Origin: Deltaproteobacteria bacterium
GTDB lineage: Bacteria > Desulfobacterota > Desulfobacteria > Desulfobacterales > SURF-15
Assembly: GCA_019309565.1 (NCBI GenBank)
Contig: JAFDFZ010000025.1
Span: 1 to 64,000, forward strand
Direction: 5' to 3'
DNA: 64,000 nucleotides
Position numbers and translations under genes: made by a program. Numbering within the stretch: position 1 is the stretch's first letter; each line of letters begins with the position of its first letter. Shown here one piece after another: positions 52,371 to 61,350 of the stretch. The notes under the pieces were generated by a model. That model saw only the letters and a program-made list of their open reading frames with translations. It searched no databases and was not told where the DNA came from.

Positions 52371-54257
52371 TTAGCGCAGATCATATTTTTTGACTTTACG
52401 CCACAATGTGCTCGGAGCTATGCCCAAAAGCTTTGCGACATCGGATTTATACCGGCAGTTTTTGATTAGCTCCTGTATAAGTTGCTTTTCTGTGTTCTGG
52501 GTTGCGGTCTTTAGATTCATCGAGGCATCCCCTCTCTGGGCCGAGAGCGGTTCTTGCTCCAGGCAGGCATCAATAATATCATCCACCTTTCTTTGCTTGC
52601 CTTCCGATGCATATAGAAGACAGAAGCGTCTGGCAATATTTTCAGGTTCGCGGGCGTTACCTTTAAGAACCTGTCCGGCCAGTGCTTTACCGATAATTGT
52701 TCGCCTGGAAGCTATTCGGGCGCTGATTTCCGGGTTTATTTTTGATACGAAATGCAGAAAAAGCGGCACCACATCTTCAAACCGTTCACGCAGGGGTGGA
52801 ATGTGCAATCGGAAGACATTCAAACGATAATATAAATCCTCGCGAAAGCGGCGTTCCCTGACACAAGCTTCGATATTTTCATTGGTTGCCGCCAGTATAC
52901 GTACGTCAATGGGAATGATCCGATCGCTGCCCAGCTTAAGTATTTCTCGCTCGGAAAGCAGCCTCAGCAACTTGGCCTGCAGCTGATAGCTCAAAGTGGT
53001 GATTTCATCTAGAAACAGGGTCCCCTTGTGTGCCAGTTCAATCAACCCCTTTTTTCCGGTTTCATGTGCGCCTGTAAAAGCACCCTTTACATACCCGAAA
53101 AGCTCACTTTCAAGTAAGTCGTTCGGAAGGGTGGCGCAGTTGATTGCCACAAAGGGCCCTGTGCTTCGTTTGCTTGAGGAATGAATCCCATGGGCAAAAA
53201 GCTCTTTTCCGGTTCCGCTCTCTCCTGTGATCAGAATAGGATCAGGGGCATCTGCATACAATGCCGCTCGCTTCTTACAATGGCTGATGATCTCGCTTTG
53301 ACCGATGATATCATCCATCCCGTATTTTGCCGCAAAGCCACGGTAGTGCAACCTTTTTCGCACGGTAAACTCTGCATCCTGTACCTCTTCGACTCCTTTT
53401 ACGGTGCAAACCAGACCATGGATAGTATCGTTGGAGCGAACCGGGAGGTAGTTAACGACCAGTTTATGGTTTTCCAGCACATTTAAAACCCTCTGCCCGC
53501 TGCTCAACACATGATCGGCCGTTTTGCTGCCAAACAGTTGGCTGGCTGTTCGGCCAACCAGATGTTTCGACTCAAGACGTCTCTGGGCAGGAGGATTGTC
53601 GAGGATCACACGTCCCTTTTCATCGGTCAGCAGAAGCCCCTCTGTGAAATTGTTTACTACCGCATTGAGCTGGGAGATTCTCCGGGTGTTTTCTTCCTCT
53701 ACGTAACAGATTTCAAGAGCCTTGATAATAGCTGTGCGGATCATATCCATGCCCTTATAGAGCAAAATACCTTGCAGCCCGATTTTCTTGGCTGCCTCCA
53801 CCGTAAAGCTTCCGCCGATTATAACCTTATAACCCCTTTCTTTCGCGGTTTTACAGCTATCCTCATATTCTTTGGAATTGTCGCAGTACAGCGCAAACAG
53901 GCTGACATCCATCACGTCTGAAAGAAGCGGCAGGTTGAAATCTTCATCATCGCGGGAAAGGGATATGGCGATGCGGCGATCGATTTTCTGGGCCTCTCTT
54001 ATGGCCTTGATAAGATCTGGAAATGTCGGCTGGAAGGAAATTATGGGAATTTTAAGTGTTTTAGCATACATCCGCCGGGTTGACGGCCCGGCCAGAACGA
54101 TTCGGGCCACCCCTTCCACTTCCCGTAAAAGTGGAAGGGCTTCCTCCATCAAAGCACATATGAAAATAAATTGCGCCGAATCTTTAAACTCCATGGCAAC
54201 CTTTTTGGCGATGTTGATTACCGGTTGATAACCTACGATGCAAAGCCTTGGTTTCAT
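52371..54257 (-). CDS. Sigma-54 activator with PrpR-type sensor domain
   Basis: A 628-residue transcription activator. Residues 1-190 resemble the PrpR N-terminal ligand domain; a PAS-like region follows at about 205-300. The AAA+ domain has Walker [15 protein letters not shown] near 350, the sigma-54 contact loop GAFTGA near 395 and Walker [12 protein letters not shown] near 415. The Fis-type helix-turn-helix ends the protein ([20 protein letters not shown]). The ATG used follows GGAGAAAGGA; the longer frame adds 17 codons. It is divergent from the operon starting at 54457, whose promoter has the -24/-12 form, so it is the obvious regulator. PrpR-like domains sense small organic acids. Confidence 0.9.
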   Translation of the reverse strand: MKPRLCIVGYQPVINIAKKVAMEFKDSAQFIFICALMEEALPLLREVEGVARIVLAGPSTRRMYAKTLKIPIISFQPTFPDLIKAIREAQKIDRRIAISLSRDDEDFNLPLLSDVMDVSLFALYCDNSKEYEDSCKTAKERGYKVIIGGSFTVEAAKKIGLQGILLYKGMDMIRTAIIKALEICYVEEENTRRISQLNAVVNNFTEGLLLTDEKGRVILDNPPAQRRLESKHLVGRTASQLFGSKTADHVLSSGQRVLNVLENHKLVVNYLPVRSNDTIHGLVCTVKGVEEVQDAEFTVRKRLHYRGFAAKYGMDDIIGQSEIISHCKKRAALYADAPDPILITGESGTGKELFAHGIHSSSKRSTGPFVAINCATLPNDLLESELFGYVKGAFTGAHETGKKGLIELAHKGTLFLDEITTLSYQLQAKLLRLLSEREILKLGSDRIIPIDVRILAATNENIEACVRERRFREDLYYRLNVFRLHIPPLRERFEDVVPLFLHFVSKINPEISARIASRRTIIGKALAGQVLKGNAREPENIARRFCLLYASEGKQRKVDDIIDACLEQEPLSAQRGDASMNLKTATQNTEKQLIQELIKNCRYKSDVAKLLGIAPSTLWRKVKKYDLR

Positions 54258-54277
54258 GATCCTTTCTCCATTTTTTT

Positions 54278-54305
54278 CATTTCTGCAATTTTCGTCGCAG
54301 AAATG
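54278..54305. promoter_or_regulatory. Perfect 9-bp inverted repeat, candidate activator binding site
   Basis: CATTTCTGC, ten bases, GCAGAAATG. Its centre is about 130 bases before the predicted start of the divergent operon and just before the activator gene, the usual position for an enhancer site bound by the activator, and also able to control the activator's own gene. Confidence 0.6.
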
Positions 54306-54316
54306 CAATATAATTT

Positions 54317-54338
54317 TGGAGTAAAATTTTAAACTCCA
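54317..54338. promoter_or_regulatory. Second inverted repeat in the divergent control region
   Basis: TGGAGT, ten bases, ACTCCA. The spacer has the same length as in the first inverted repeat, but the arms differ in sequence. It lies about 95 bases before the predicted operon start. Confidence 0.35.
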
Positions 54339-54396
54339 TTCTGTAGTTTATTCTATCTGGCTGATTTTTCTAAGATAACTTGTTTTTGAAAAATCG

Positions 54397-54412
54397 AGGC
54401 ACACATATTGCT
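54397..54412 (+). promoter_or_regulatory. Sigma-54 (-24/-12) promoter of the acid-sugar/MttB operon
   Basis: AGGCACACATATTGCT has GG and GC separated by exactly ten bases and matches GGCAC and TTGC of the consensus. The predicted start near 54423 leaves a leader of about 34 bases before the first ATG. The activator gene with an intact GAFTGA loop is divergent, which supports the call. Confidence 0.8.
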
Positions 54413-54456
54413 ACCTATAGGTTTCAAGAACAATGTGTGAAAAAGGATTTGATCCA

Positions 54457-55578
54457 ATGAAAATCGTCGGCGTTATAGCAGATAACCTCACAATTCCGTA
54501 TCCCGGCGAGTTCCGGCCGGCCTGGCAACCCGGGCTGGTAGTGACCTCCCATGACTTCACGCTGGTCCGCGTCGTTACCGATGAAGGCATAACCGGCGTG
54601 GGCGGCACCAGCGGACATCTGGCGGGAACTATCGATTCCCAGGTCACCCCCTACCTGATCGGTGAGGATCCTTTTGCCACCGAACGCCTGGCTCGAATCT
54701 ACCGTAATGCCGGCAGTGGTATTTGGTGTATCGACATGGCGCTTTGGGACATTATCGGCAAAGCGGCCGGCCTGCCACTCTACAAGCTCTGGGGCCATTA
54801 TCACGACAGGATCCCGGCCTATGCCAGTGCAGTGGAAGTAGACACGCCCGAAAGCCGAGCCGAGCTGGCCCTTCACTACAAGGAGCTTGGCTTTAAAGCC
54901 ATGAAACTGCGGCTGCATAACGAAAAAATGAAAGACGATCTGGCTCTTCTGGATGCCTGTAAGAAGGCAACGGGGGGACGGATGGATTTCATGGTTGATG
55001 CCAATCAGGCTACCAATCTGCCTTCACCCGAACCGGGGGTCCGCTGGGATTACCAGAGGGCTTTAAAAATGGCCCGGGAGCTGGAATCCCGCGGGGTGAT
55101 ATGGCTGGAGGAGCCGCTTGGACGATATGATTTTGACAACTTGATCCGATTGCGGGAAGCCACGGAAATTTATATCGCAGGTGGTGAGAAGAATCAGAAG
55201 CTGCACGAATTCAGATGGCTTATTGAAAACAGAGTATATGACATTATCCAGCCTGACCCTGCAATGTCGGAGGGGGTTTCTCAACTTAGAAAGGTTGCCG
55301 CATTGGCGGAAATGTATCAGATACTGTTGATACCTCACCACGGGTTGAGCGGAATCGGACTTTCCGCTGCCCTGCATCTGGCGGCAACTTTTCCAAACCT
55401 TACCTGGCTGGAGATGATTTACGAGCCGAAAACCCGCACCCTCGAGTCCTATCAGATGCTAGGCGGCATCCTTGAGTCCAGGATATGGATCGACAAAGAG
55501 GGCTTTGTGGCTCCACCAGACGGACCTGGCCTGGGAGTGATTATTAACGAGCGGACAATCGAGAAATACAAAGTTTAA
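54457..55578 (+). CDS. Mandelate racemase/muconate lactonizing enzyme-family protein (acid-sugar dehydratase-like)
   Basis: A 373-residue enolase-superfamily enzyme. The capping domain is at residues 1-120. In the barrel, KAMKLRL near 160 gives the K-x-R form of the base motif, metal ligands are in MVDANQ near 192 (Asp), WLEEPLG near 228 (Glu) and IAGGEKN near 253 (Glu), followed by QPDPAMS and the His of PHHGLSG near 300. Such enzymes abstract the alpha proton of a carboxylate and then racemise, dehydrate or cycloisomerise. The ATG used is nine bases after AAAAAGGA. First gene of the sigma-54-controlled operon; substrate unknown. Confidence 0.88.
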   Translation: MKIVGVIADNLTIPYPGEFRPAWQPGLVVTSHDFTLVRVVTDEGITGVGGTSGHLAGTIDSQVTPYLIGEDPFATERLARIYRNAGSGIWCIDMALWDIIGKAAGLPLYKLWGHYHDRIPAYASAVEVDTPESRAELALHYKELGFKAMKLRLHNEKMKDDLALLDACKKATGGRMDFMVDANQATNLPSPEPGVRWDYQRALKMARELESRGVIWLEEPLGRYDFDNLIRLREATEIYIAGGEKNQKLHEFRWLIENRVYDIIQPDPAMSEGVSQLRKVAALAEMYQILLIPHHGLSGIGLSAALHLAATFPNLTWLEMIYEPKTRTLESYQMLGGILESRIWIDKEGFVAPPDGPGLGVIINERTIEKYKV

Positions 55579-55664
55579 CCTGAATCGAGCTTTAAGGCAG
55601 GTGTCGGTTCCGTCGGTTTTACTCTGGTTTTCCCGGATTTTTGATTAAAGCTTAAATAATTAAC

Positions 55665-57056
55665 ATGGATAAGAGAACGGTCATAAAAAATAGAGATGAA
55701 CTCCTTGCAACAGGGGACAGAGCAGCGCGTAAACCGGCACTGGATACGATAACCCTGGCATTAAAAGATTTGGACATTTACCAGGTCATTAAGAAGAACT
55801 TGACGTTAAGGAGTAATCATCTCTTTTTTGGGGAAAACAAGTGGGATCTTTCAAAAAAAAGAGACATCTATGTGGTTGGCGGAGGAAAGGCCGCCAATGC
55901 CATGGCACGAGCCATCGAAGAGATCCTCGGAGACCGAATTACAACCGGAATAGTGGCTGTAAAGAATCTTGATCCGCACGACAGGCTCAAAAGAATCGAG
56001 CTTGTTGTTTGCGGCCACCCTCTGCCCGATGAAAACAGCCAGCGCGCAGGGCAGCGCATACTGCAATTGGTTCAACGGGCTGACTCGGACGATCTTTTCA
56101 TTGGCTTGATAAGCGGTGGAAGCTCTGCGTTAATGAGCTGCCCTCTTCCCGGTATCACCCTTGAGGACGAAATCTCCTGTACTCGGGAGCTTCTTGCCAG
56201 TGGAGCTCGGATCCTGGAGATCAATGCAGTGCGCCGTCACATTTCGGCCATCAACGGTGGCCGCCTGGCTCAGGCTGTAGATCAAAAAGGCTCGGCGATG
56301 ATCAATTTTATCATTTCAGATGGTGTGGGCAACGCCCCGGCCACCGATCCGTGCCAGCCCGTGGATTTCTTCGGCACCCCGGTGGCACCGGACAGCACCA
56401 CTTTTGCCGATGCGTCCAATGTGTTGAATAAATACGGTCTGCGACAAAAAGTTCCCCGTGCCGTCGTTGCTTTTATTGATAATGCGGATGCTTGCCTGGA
56501 AACACCGAAGTCTTTCAGCAGGAGGATTTTGCAGTTTGTAGTGCAGCGGGTGGCTGACGCCGGTGAAGCGGCTCTGCGGGCCGCAGCCGCGATCGGCCAT
56601 AAGGCTTTAATTCTCACCACTTTTCTTCAAGGCGAAAGCCGGGAAGCAGGCACATTCCTGGGATGTGTGGCACGGGAAATAGCGTTGAATCATCGCCCCA
56701 TAGCCCCACCATGCCTGCTGATCGCAAATGGAGAAACCACCACCACGATCAGGGGGAATTGCGGGATGGGAGGGCCCTCCCAGGAGCTGGCCCTGGGGTT
56801 CGCACTGGAAATCTCAGGTCACAGTGGCATCTGCCTGGCAGCACTGGATACGGACGGAACCGACGGTCCCACTGAATATGCAGGGGCGATAGTAGACAGC
56901 ACCACAGTTGAAAGAGCCCGCGATCAAGGAATCGATGTGTATCAGTGCTTACAGGCCCATGACAGCAGCAGTGTTTTCAAAGCCGTTGGTGACGGGATCA
57001 TCACCGGAAACACCGGCACCAATGTATGTGATTTAAATATCATATCAATCTTATAA
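55665..57056 (+). CDS. Glycerate 2-kinase (MOFRL family)
   Basis: A 463-residue cytoplasmic kinase that phosphorylates D-glycerate to 2-phosphoglycerate. The N-terminal DUF4147 part has VVGGGKAANAMARAIEE near residue 70, ISGGSSALMSCPLPGI near 150 and NAVRRHISAINGGRLA near 187; the MOFRL end shows TTTIRGNCGMGGPSQE near 363 and GNTGTNVCDL near the C-terminus. An N-terminal extension of about 20 residues precedes the usual start, and no clear ribosome site is seen before the ATG. Its product is the normal substrate of enolase, and an enolase homologue is the next gene. Confidence 0.9.
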   Translation: MDKRTVIKNRDELLATGDRAARKPALDTITLALKDLDIYQVIKKNLTLRSNHLFFGENKWDLSKKRDIYVVGGGKAANAMARAIEEILGDRITTGIVAVKNLDPHDRLKRIELVVCGHPLPDENSQRAGQRILQLVQRADSDDLFIGLISGGSSALMSCPLPGITLEDEISCTRELLASGARILEINAVRRHISAINGGRLAQAVDQKGSAMINFIISDGVGNAPATDPCQPVDFFGTPVAPDSTTFADASNVLNKYGLRQKVPRAVVAFIDNADACLETPKSFSRRILQFVVQRVADAGEAALRAAAAIGHKALILTTFLQGESREAGTFLGCVAREIALNHRPIAPPCLLIANGETTTTIRGNCGMGGPSQELALGFALEISGHSGICLAALDTDGTDGPTEYAGAIVDSTTVERARDQGIDVYQCLQAHDSSSVFKAVGDGIITGNTGTNVCDLNIISIL

Positions 57057-57098
57057 CCTGGTTGTAGAGATCACTTTGGCTAGCAGGGGTGAAACAGG

Positions 57099-58385
57099 AT
57101 GGGAGAGTCGAGAATAACGGAAATTAGAGCCCGTGAAGTCTTGGACAGCAAGGGAATTCCCATGGTGGAGGCAGATGTGATCGCCAGCGACGGATCGATG
57201 GGTAGAGCCACATCGCCCTGCGGAGTTTCAGTTGGAAGCCACGAGGCGGTCGTTTTGCGGGATGGTGGGGAGCGTTTCCGCGGGCTGGGTGTAAGAAAAG
57301 CGGTCAAGAATATAATTGATACCATTTTCCCTGCCCTGAAAGGCAGAGATGTTCGATACCAGCGCGCCATTGATTCAGTGCTGAACGAACTGGATGGAAC
57401 TCCCGACAAATCGAAGCTTGGTGCAAATGCAATCTACAGTGTATCTGTTGCCGTGGCCCGGGCGGCCAGCAATTCCGCCGGGATTCCACTATACCGGCAC
57501 CTGGGTGGCTCTGAAACCTATACCCTGCCGATTCCCGTCTTTAACATGATAAACGGTGGGAAATACGGCGGCATAAACGTCGATTTCCAGGAGTTTCTTT
57601 TGCTACCCACGGGAGCGGGCAGTTTTCAGGATGCCTTAAGGATGGGGGTGGAAACATTTTACCATCTGCAAGAGGTGATCGTTAAGCGTTTTGGCGAACA
57701 TCGGCTGCAGATCGGCAGGGGGGCCGGCTATGCTGCTCCTGTAAATGAACCCGCACAGGTCCTGGAAACATTGTTGGAGGCGGCGGAAGTAGCCGGTTAC
57801 AGGGGCAGCGTGAAAGTTGGATTGGATTGTGCAGCTACCCATTTTTACGATCCTTCAAGCCACTGCTATCTGTTTCAGGGAAAAAGCGTAAAATCCCGGG
57901 ACATTATCAAGACCCTGGTAGAGTTGGCCGAAACATACCCCCTTTTTCTAATCGAAGATCCGCTTCATGAGGATGATTTTAAGGGGCATGCGTCGATTAC
58001 CCGGCGGCTTGATATCCTGATTGCAGGCGATGACCTGTTCGCCACCCAGCTTGAGCGACTGAAAAGAGGTGTTTCAATGGGTGCTGGAAATGCAATCGTT
58101 ATAAAACCCAATATGGTGGGGACCATCTCAGAGGCGTTGGAAACCGCCTTATATGCCAGAGACCATGGATACTGCCTCATTCCCGGAGGGCGGGCCGGCG
58201 GAAGCGTGGATGATCCTATCCCGGATATTGCCATTGCTGTCGGGGCTTCCATGGTAAAGTTCGGTGCACCACGGGCGGGGGAAAAAATAAACAAATACAA
58301 TCGGCTGCTTCAGATTTGTGACGAACTGGGAGACGATGCCCGCTGGATCGATTTCAAAAGCCTGATGCAGGCGCATCGAAAGTAA
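57099..58385 (+). CDS. Divergent enolase homologue lacking key catalytic residues
   Basis: A 428-residue protein that aligns with enolase along its whole length. Kept are the metal ligands (Asp in VGLDCAATHFY, Glu in LIEDPLHEDDF, Asp in IAGDDLFATQ), the QEFLLLPTGA stretch, the Lys of IKPNMVGT and the Lys of VKFGAP. Lost are the catalytic Glu of the GDEGGY loop (here GRGAGY), the His of NGGEH (here NGGKY) and the SHRSGET substrate loop (here IPGGRAGG). It is therefore unlikely to be the housekeeping enolase. It could act on a related phospho-acid or acid made in this pathway. ATG after AGGGG; between glycerate kinase and the MttB-family gene. Confidence 0.85.
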   Translation: MGESRITEIRAREVLDSKGIPMVEADVIASDGSMGRATSPCGVSVGSHEAVVLRDGGERFRGLGVRKAVKNIIDTIFPALKGRDVRYQRAIDSVLNELDGTPDKSKLGANAIYSVSVAVARAASNSAGIPLYRHLGGSETYTLPIPVFNMINGGKYGGINVDFQEFLLLPTGAGSFQDALRMGVETFYHLQEVIVKRFGEHRLQIGRGAGYAAPVNEPAQVLETLLEAAEVAGYRGSVKVGLDCAATHFYDPSSHCYLFQGKSVKSRDIIKTLVELAETYPLFLIEDPLHEDDFKGHASITRRLDILIAGDDLFATQLERLKRGVSMGAGNAIVIKPNMVGTISEALETALYARDHGYCLIPGGRAGGSVDDPIPDIAIAVGASMVKFGAPRAGEKINKYNRLLQICDELGDDARWIDFKSLMQAHRK

Positions 58386-58435
58386 AAAATCGCAAAAAAA
58401 GCTCGAGAGCCGATGAACAAAAGGAGGAAAGGCCG

Positions 58436-59878
58436 ATGCCCAAATTAAGTTTCAGCGGGGGGCAATTGAGGTTTTTAAGCGAGGCGGATGTGGTTAAAAT
58501 CCACGAAGGCGCCCTGCGAATTCTTGCAGAGGCCGGGCTTAAGGTTCCCAATGCCAGGGCCTTTAATATTTATAAGCGGGCCGGAGCACAGGTTCATTCA
58601 GAGACCCAAACGATTAGATTGCCCCTCAGTATGGTCGAACGGGCTCTGGCGGATGCGCCTTCACAAATTTTGTTGGCAGGACGCGAGGAATCAAATGATC
58701 TCCTTTTGGTGGATCGTGCGGTTTACGCCGGAACCGGCGGTGCCGAACTGCACGTCATCGACCTGGAAACGGGAAAGCTAAGAGATAGCACACTGAAGGA
58801 TGTAGCCGACATTGCCAGACTGGTTGATGCTTTAGAACACATTGACTTTTACATCCGTCCCGTGGTGGCCCAGGAGATTCCACAGACGTTGCTGGACGTT
58901 AATAAATATTACGCGTCCCTAGCCAACACATCCAAGCATGTTATGGGCAATGTCTATTTTCCAGAAAAAGTACCCGAAATCGTAGAAATGGCGGCCATTG
59001 TGGCCGGTGGGAAAAGAGAGCTTAAAGAGCGCCCGATTGTTTCATTCATCACCTCCTGGATGCTGAGCCCTCTCACCCTAAATGCCGAGGTGACCGAAAT
59101 CGTCATTGAGGTAGCCAAACATGAAATGCCGCTTGCACTGTCCTCGGTGGCTATCATGGGGCTTACCTCACCGGTTACGATGGCCGCCAATTTGGCCCTC
59201 ACCCACGCCGAGCAGCTGGCGGGTATTGTTTTGTGCCAGCTTACCAACCCCGGAACCCCTGTTATTTACGGAGGATGTCCGGGGGTGGCCGACATGAAGG
59301 ATATGTCCTTTATCCCAGGGAGCATTGAGCGGCAGATATTGAACGCTGCCATCTCCCAGCTGGCCCAGCATATCAACGTTCCCAATTATAACCTGGCGGG
59401 GGTAACAGATGCCAAGATTCCCGATGCCCAGGCAGGCTATGAGAAGGCCTTCGGCCTGGCTCTGACGGCCCTTGCCGGTTCCAATTATATCCACCATGCC
59501 GCCGGCCGCATAAAAGACGGCGTCGCCTACGAGCAATATGTCATCGACAATGAAATCATCGGTATGGCCAAACGCGCCGTCAAGGGGATAATTGTCAATG
59601 ACGAAACCCTGGCGATCGATCAAATTATCGATGAAGGCTCCGGTGCAAATTACCTGGCCAGCGAACACACCATGAAATTTTTTCGGGATGAATTTTTCAA
59701 CCCGCGTATTTCAGACCGAAAACCGAGAGAGGCCTGGGAAGATTCCGGCTGCCTGGATACAAGAGAGCGGGCGCGGCTTGAGGCCAAACAAATACTAAAA
59801 AATCACCGTCCGCAGGACATACCGAAATCCTGCGATGCACAGATAAGAAAAAAATTTGAGATCGTATATTCCCGGTAA
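58436..59878 (+). CDS. MttB-family (trimethylamine methyltransferase-like) protein without pyrrolysine
   Basis: A 480-residue TIM-barrel protein of the COG5598/MttB superfamily, read through without an in-frame TAG, so it belongs to the non-pyrrolysine group that includes the glycine-betaine and related demethylases (MtgB, MtpB, MtcB types). Typical stretches are AVYAGTGGAELHVID near residue 100, TSKHVMGNVYFPEK near 168 and TNPGTPVIYGGCPGVADMK near 275. Known members move a methyl group from a quaternary or tertiary amine to a corrinoid protein. No corrinoid protein or MtaA/MtgA partner is seen in the window. Strong ribosome site AAAGGAGG. Confidence 0.88.
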   Translation: MPKLSFSGGQLRFLSEADVVKIHEGALRILAEAGLKVPNARAFNIYKRAGAQVHSETQTIRLPLSMVERALADAPSQILLAGREESNDLLLVDRAVYAGTGGAELHVIDLETGKLRDSTLKDVADIARLVDALEHIDFYIRPVVAQEIPQTLLDVNKYYASLANTSKHVMGNVYFPEKVPEIVEMAAIVAGGKRELKERPIVSFITSWMLSPLTLNAEVTEIVIEVAKHEMPLALSSVAIMGLTSPVTMAANLALTHAEQLAGIVLCQLTNPGTPVIYGGCPGVADMKDMSFIPGSIERQILNAAISQLAQHINVPNYNLAGVTDAKIPDAQAGYEKAFGLALTALAGSNYIHHAAGRIKDGVAYEQYVIDNEIIGMAKRAVKGIIVNDETLAIDQIIDEGSGANYLASEHTMKFFRDEFFNPRISDRKPREAWEDSGCLDTRERARLEAKQILKNHRPQDIPKSCDAQIRKKFEIVYSR

Positions 59879-59893
59879 AAAAGGCCAGTTGTC

Positions 59894-61264
59894 ATGACTT
59901 TGAACAATGCCACAGCGAAAAACAAGTTAAACGCGACAATCGTCGCACGATTTGTCCTCAACGCCAAGTTCCGGAGGCTGCCTGAAGCTGCAGTTCAGAT
60001 GGTGAAAAGATGCCTTCTGGACTTTATAGGTGTTGCTTTGGCCAGCGGACATATCCCGGCAGTGAAAAGCGGGTTCGGGCTTCTGGATGCGCTGGGAACC
60101 TCAGAGGATGCAACCATTGTCGGCTGTGATCTCCGCACGTCGGTCATCGGTGCTGTCTGGGCCAACTCCATGCTGGGCAGTGCCCTTGATTTTGAAGACG
60201 GTTACTACCCTTCGGTGGGTCATCCTGCATCGGTAATTTTTCCGGTAACCTTGGCGATTGCCGAACGAGAAGACAAAACCCCCGCCGAATTCCTTACCGC
60301 AAGCATCATTGGATACGAAGTGTGTGCCCGTTCTGGGATGTTGATGACACGCACTTACAGGGAAAAGCCGCGCGGATCTGGCGGTTCCAGTGTTTACGGC
60401 GCTGCCGCTGCTGCAGCCCGACTTTTGGATCTTAATCGCAGGGGAATTGAGATGGCCCTGGGTATTGCAGGTGCATATATGACCGCCATTCCGGTATTAA
60501 AGAGTCATGCCCACGAAGCCATGGTAAAAGGCGGTATTCCATGGGGGGCTGTCTCCGGAACAGCCGCAGCTTTCCTGGCCAGGCGCGGATTTACGGCGCC
60601 GCCTGCCACACTGCAGGATCCGTTCTCTCCGGATAATGATGAAAATGCGCCTATGGTGCTCGAATCTCTCGGACAAGAATATGAAATAATTAACGTATAC
60701 TTTAAACGCTATCCATCCTGCCGCTGGACCCACGCCCCCCTGGATGCAACCGCCGATATCATGCACAAACATGATATCGTTGCCGAGCGCATAAAAACCA
60801 TCCGGGTGGAAACCTTCAAGGAAGCGCTTGTGCTTGATCTTCGCCGTCCATCCAGCCTCGAAGGGGTGCAGTTCAGCATTCCATTTACGATGGCGCTTCT
60901 TTTAGCAAAAGGCGAATTTGGCGCCGGGCAGATGTCGCTTGAGTATTTGCAGGATCCGTTCATCCAGAGGATTGCAGATAAAGTCCGGCTTGAAATAGAC
61001 CCTGCTCTGGATCAGATGTTTCCCGAACGCCGGCCTGCCCGCGTTACCATCACTACCACTGAAGGCCGCAGCTTTTCAAAAGAGATCACCGAGGTTCACG
61101 GCGAACCCGGAAGTGATTTTGCCGCTGAAGGAGTCAAGGATAAATTCTTTAACCTGGCGACCGGACGCCTGGGGGATAGCCGTGCAAAAAAACTTTATGA
61201 AACGATCAACTCGCTTGAGTATTTTTCTTCTCTTGAACCGCTCATAAAACTGTTGAAAACCTGA
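59894..61264 (+). CDS. MmgE/PrpD-family protein
   Basis: A 456-residue cytoplasmic protein of the 2-methylcitrate dehydratase/cis-aconitate decarboxylase/iminodisuccinate epimerase family. The helical domain has GSALDFEDGYYPSVGHPASVI near residue 97, SVYGAAAAAARLL near 166, and KSHAHEAMVKGGIPWGA near 200; the second domain holds FKRYPSCRWTHAPLDA near 280. The His and Lys of the family active site (SVGHPAS, MVKGG) are present. Members act on tricarboxylates or amino-dicarboxylates; the sequence alone does not say which. Follows the MttB-family gene by 15 bases. Confidence 0.88.
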   Translation: MTLNNATAKNKLNATIVARFVLNAKFRRLPEAAVQMVKRCLLDFIGVALASGHIPAVKSGFGLLDALGTSEDATIVGCDLRTSVIGAVWANSMLGSALDFEDGYYPSVGHPASVIFPVTLAIAEREDKTPAEFLTASIIGYEVCARSGMLMTRTYREKPRGSGGSSVYGAAAAAARLLDLNRRGIEMALGIAGAYMTAIPVLKSHAHEAMVKGGIPWGAVSGTAAAFLARRGFTAPPATLQDPFSPDNDENAPMVLESLGQEYEIINVYFKRYPSCRWTHAPLDATADIMHKHDIVAERIKTIRVETFKEALVLDLRRPSSLEGVQFSIPFTMALLLAKGEFGAGQMSLEYLQDPFIQRIADKVRLEIDPALDQMFPERRPARVTITTTEGRSFSKEITEVHGEPGSDFAAEGVKDKFFNLATGRLGDSRAKKLYETINSLEYFSSLEPLIKLLKT

Positions 61265-61350
61265 ACAGCCGATATCTTGAGTGGTTCAGGGGTTGGCGGA
61301 TAAATTCATCTAAAATGTAATGAACCAACAACCAGAAAGGAGGAAGTGCG

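Noticed and set aside
58436-59878. Pyrrolysine in the MttB-family protein.
   Set aside because: The frame has no internal TAG; it is a normal full-length reading frame, so it belongs to the non-pyrrolysine group.
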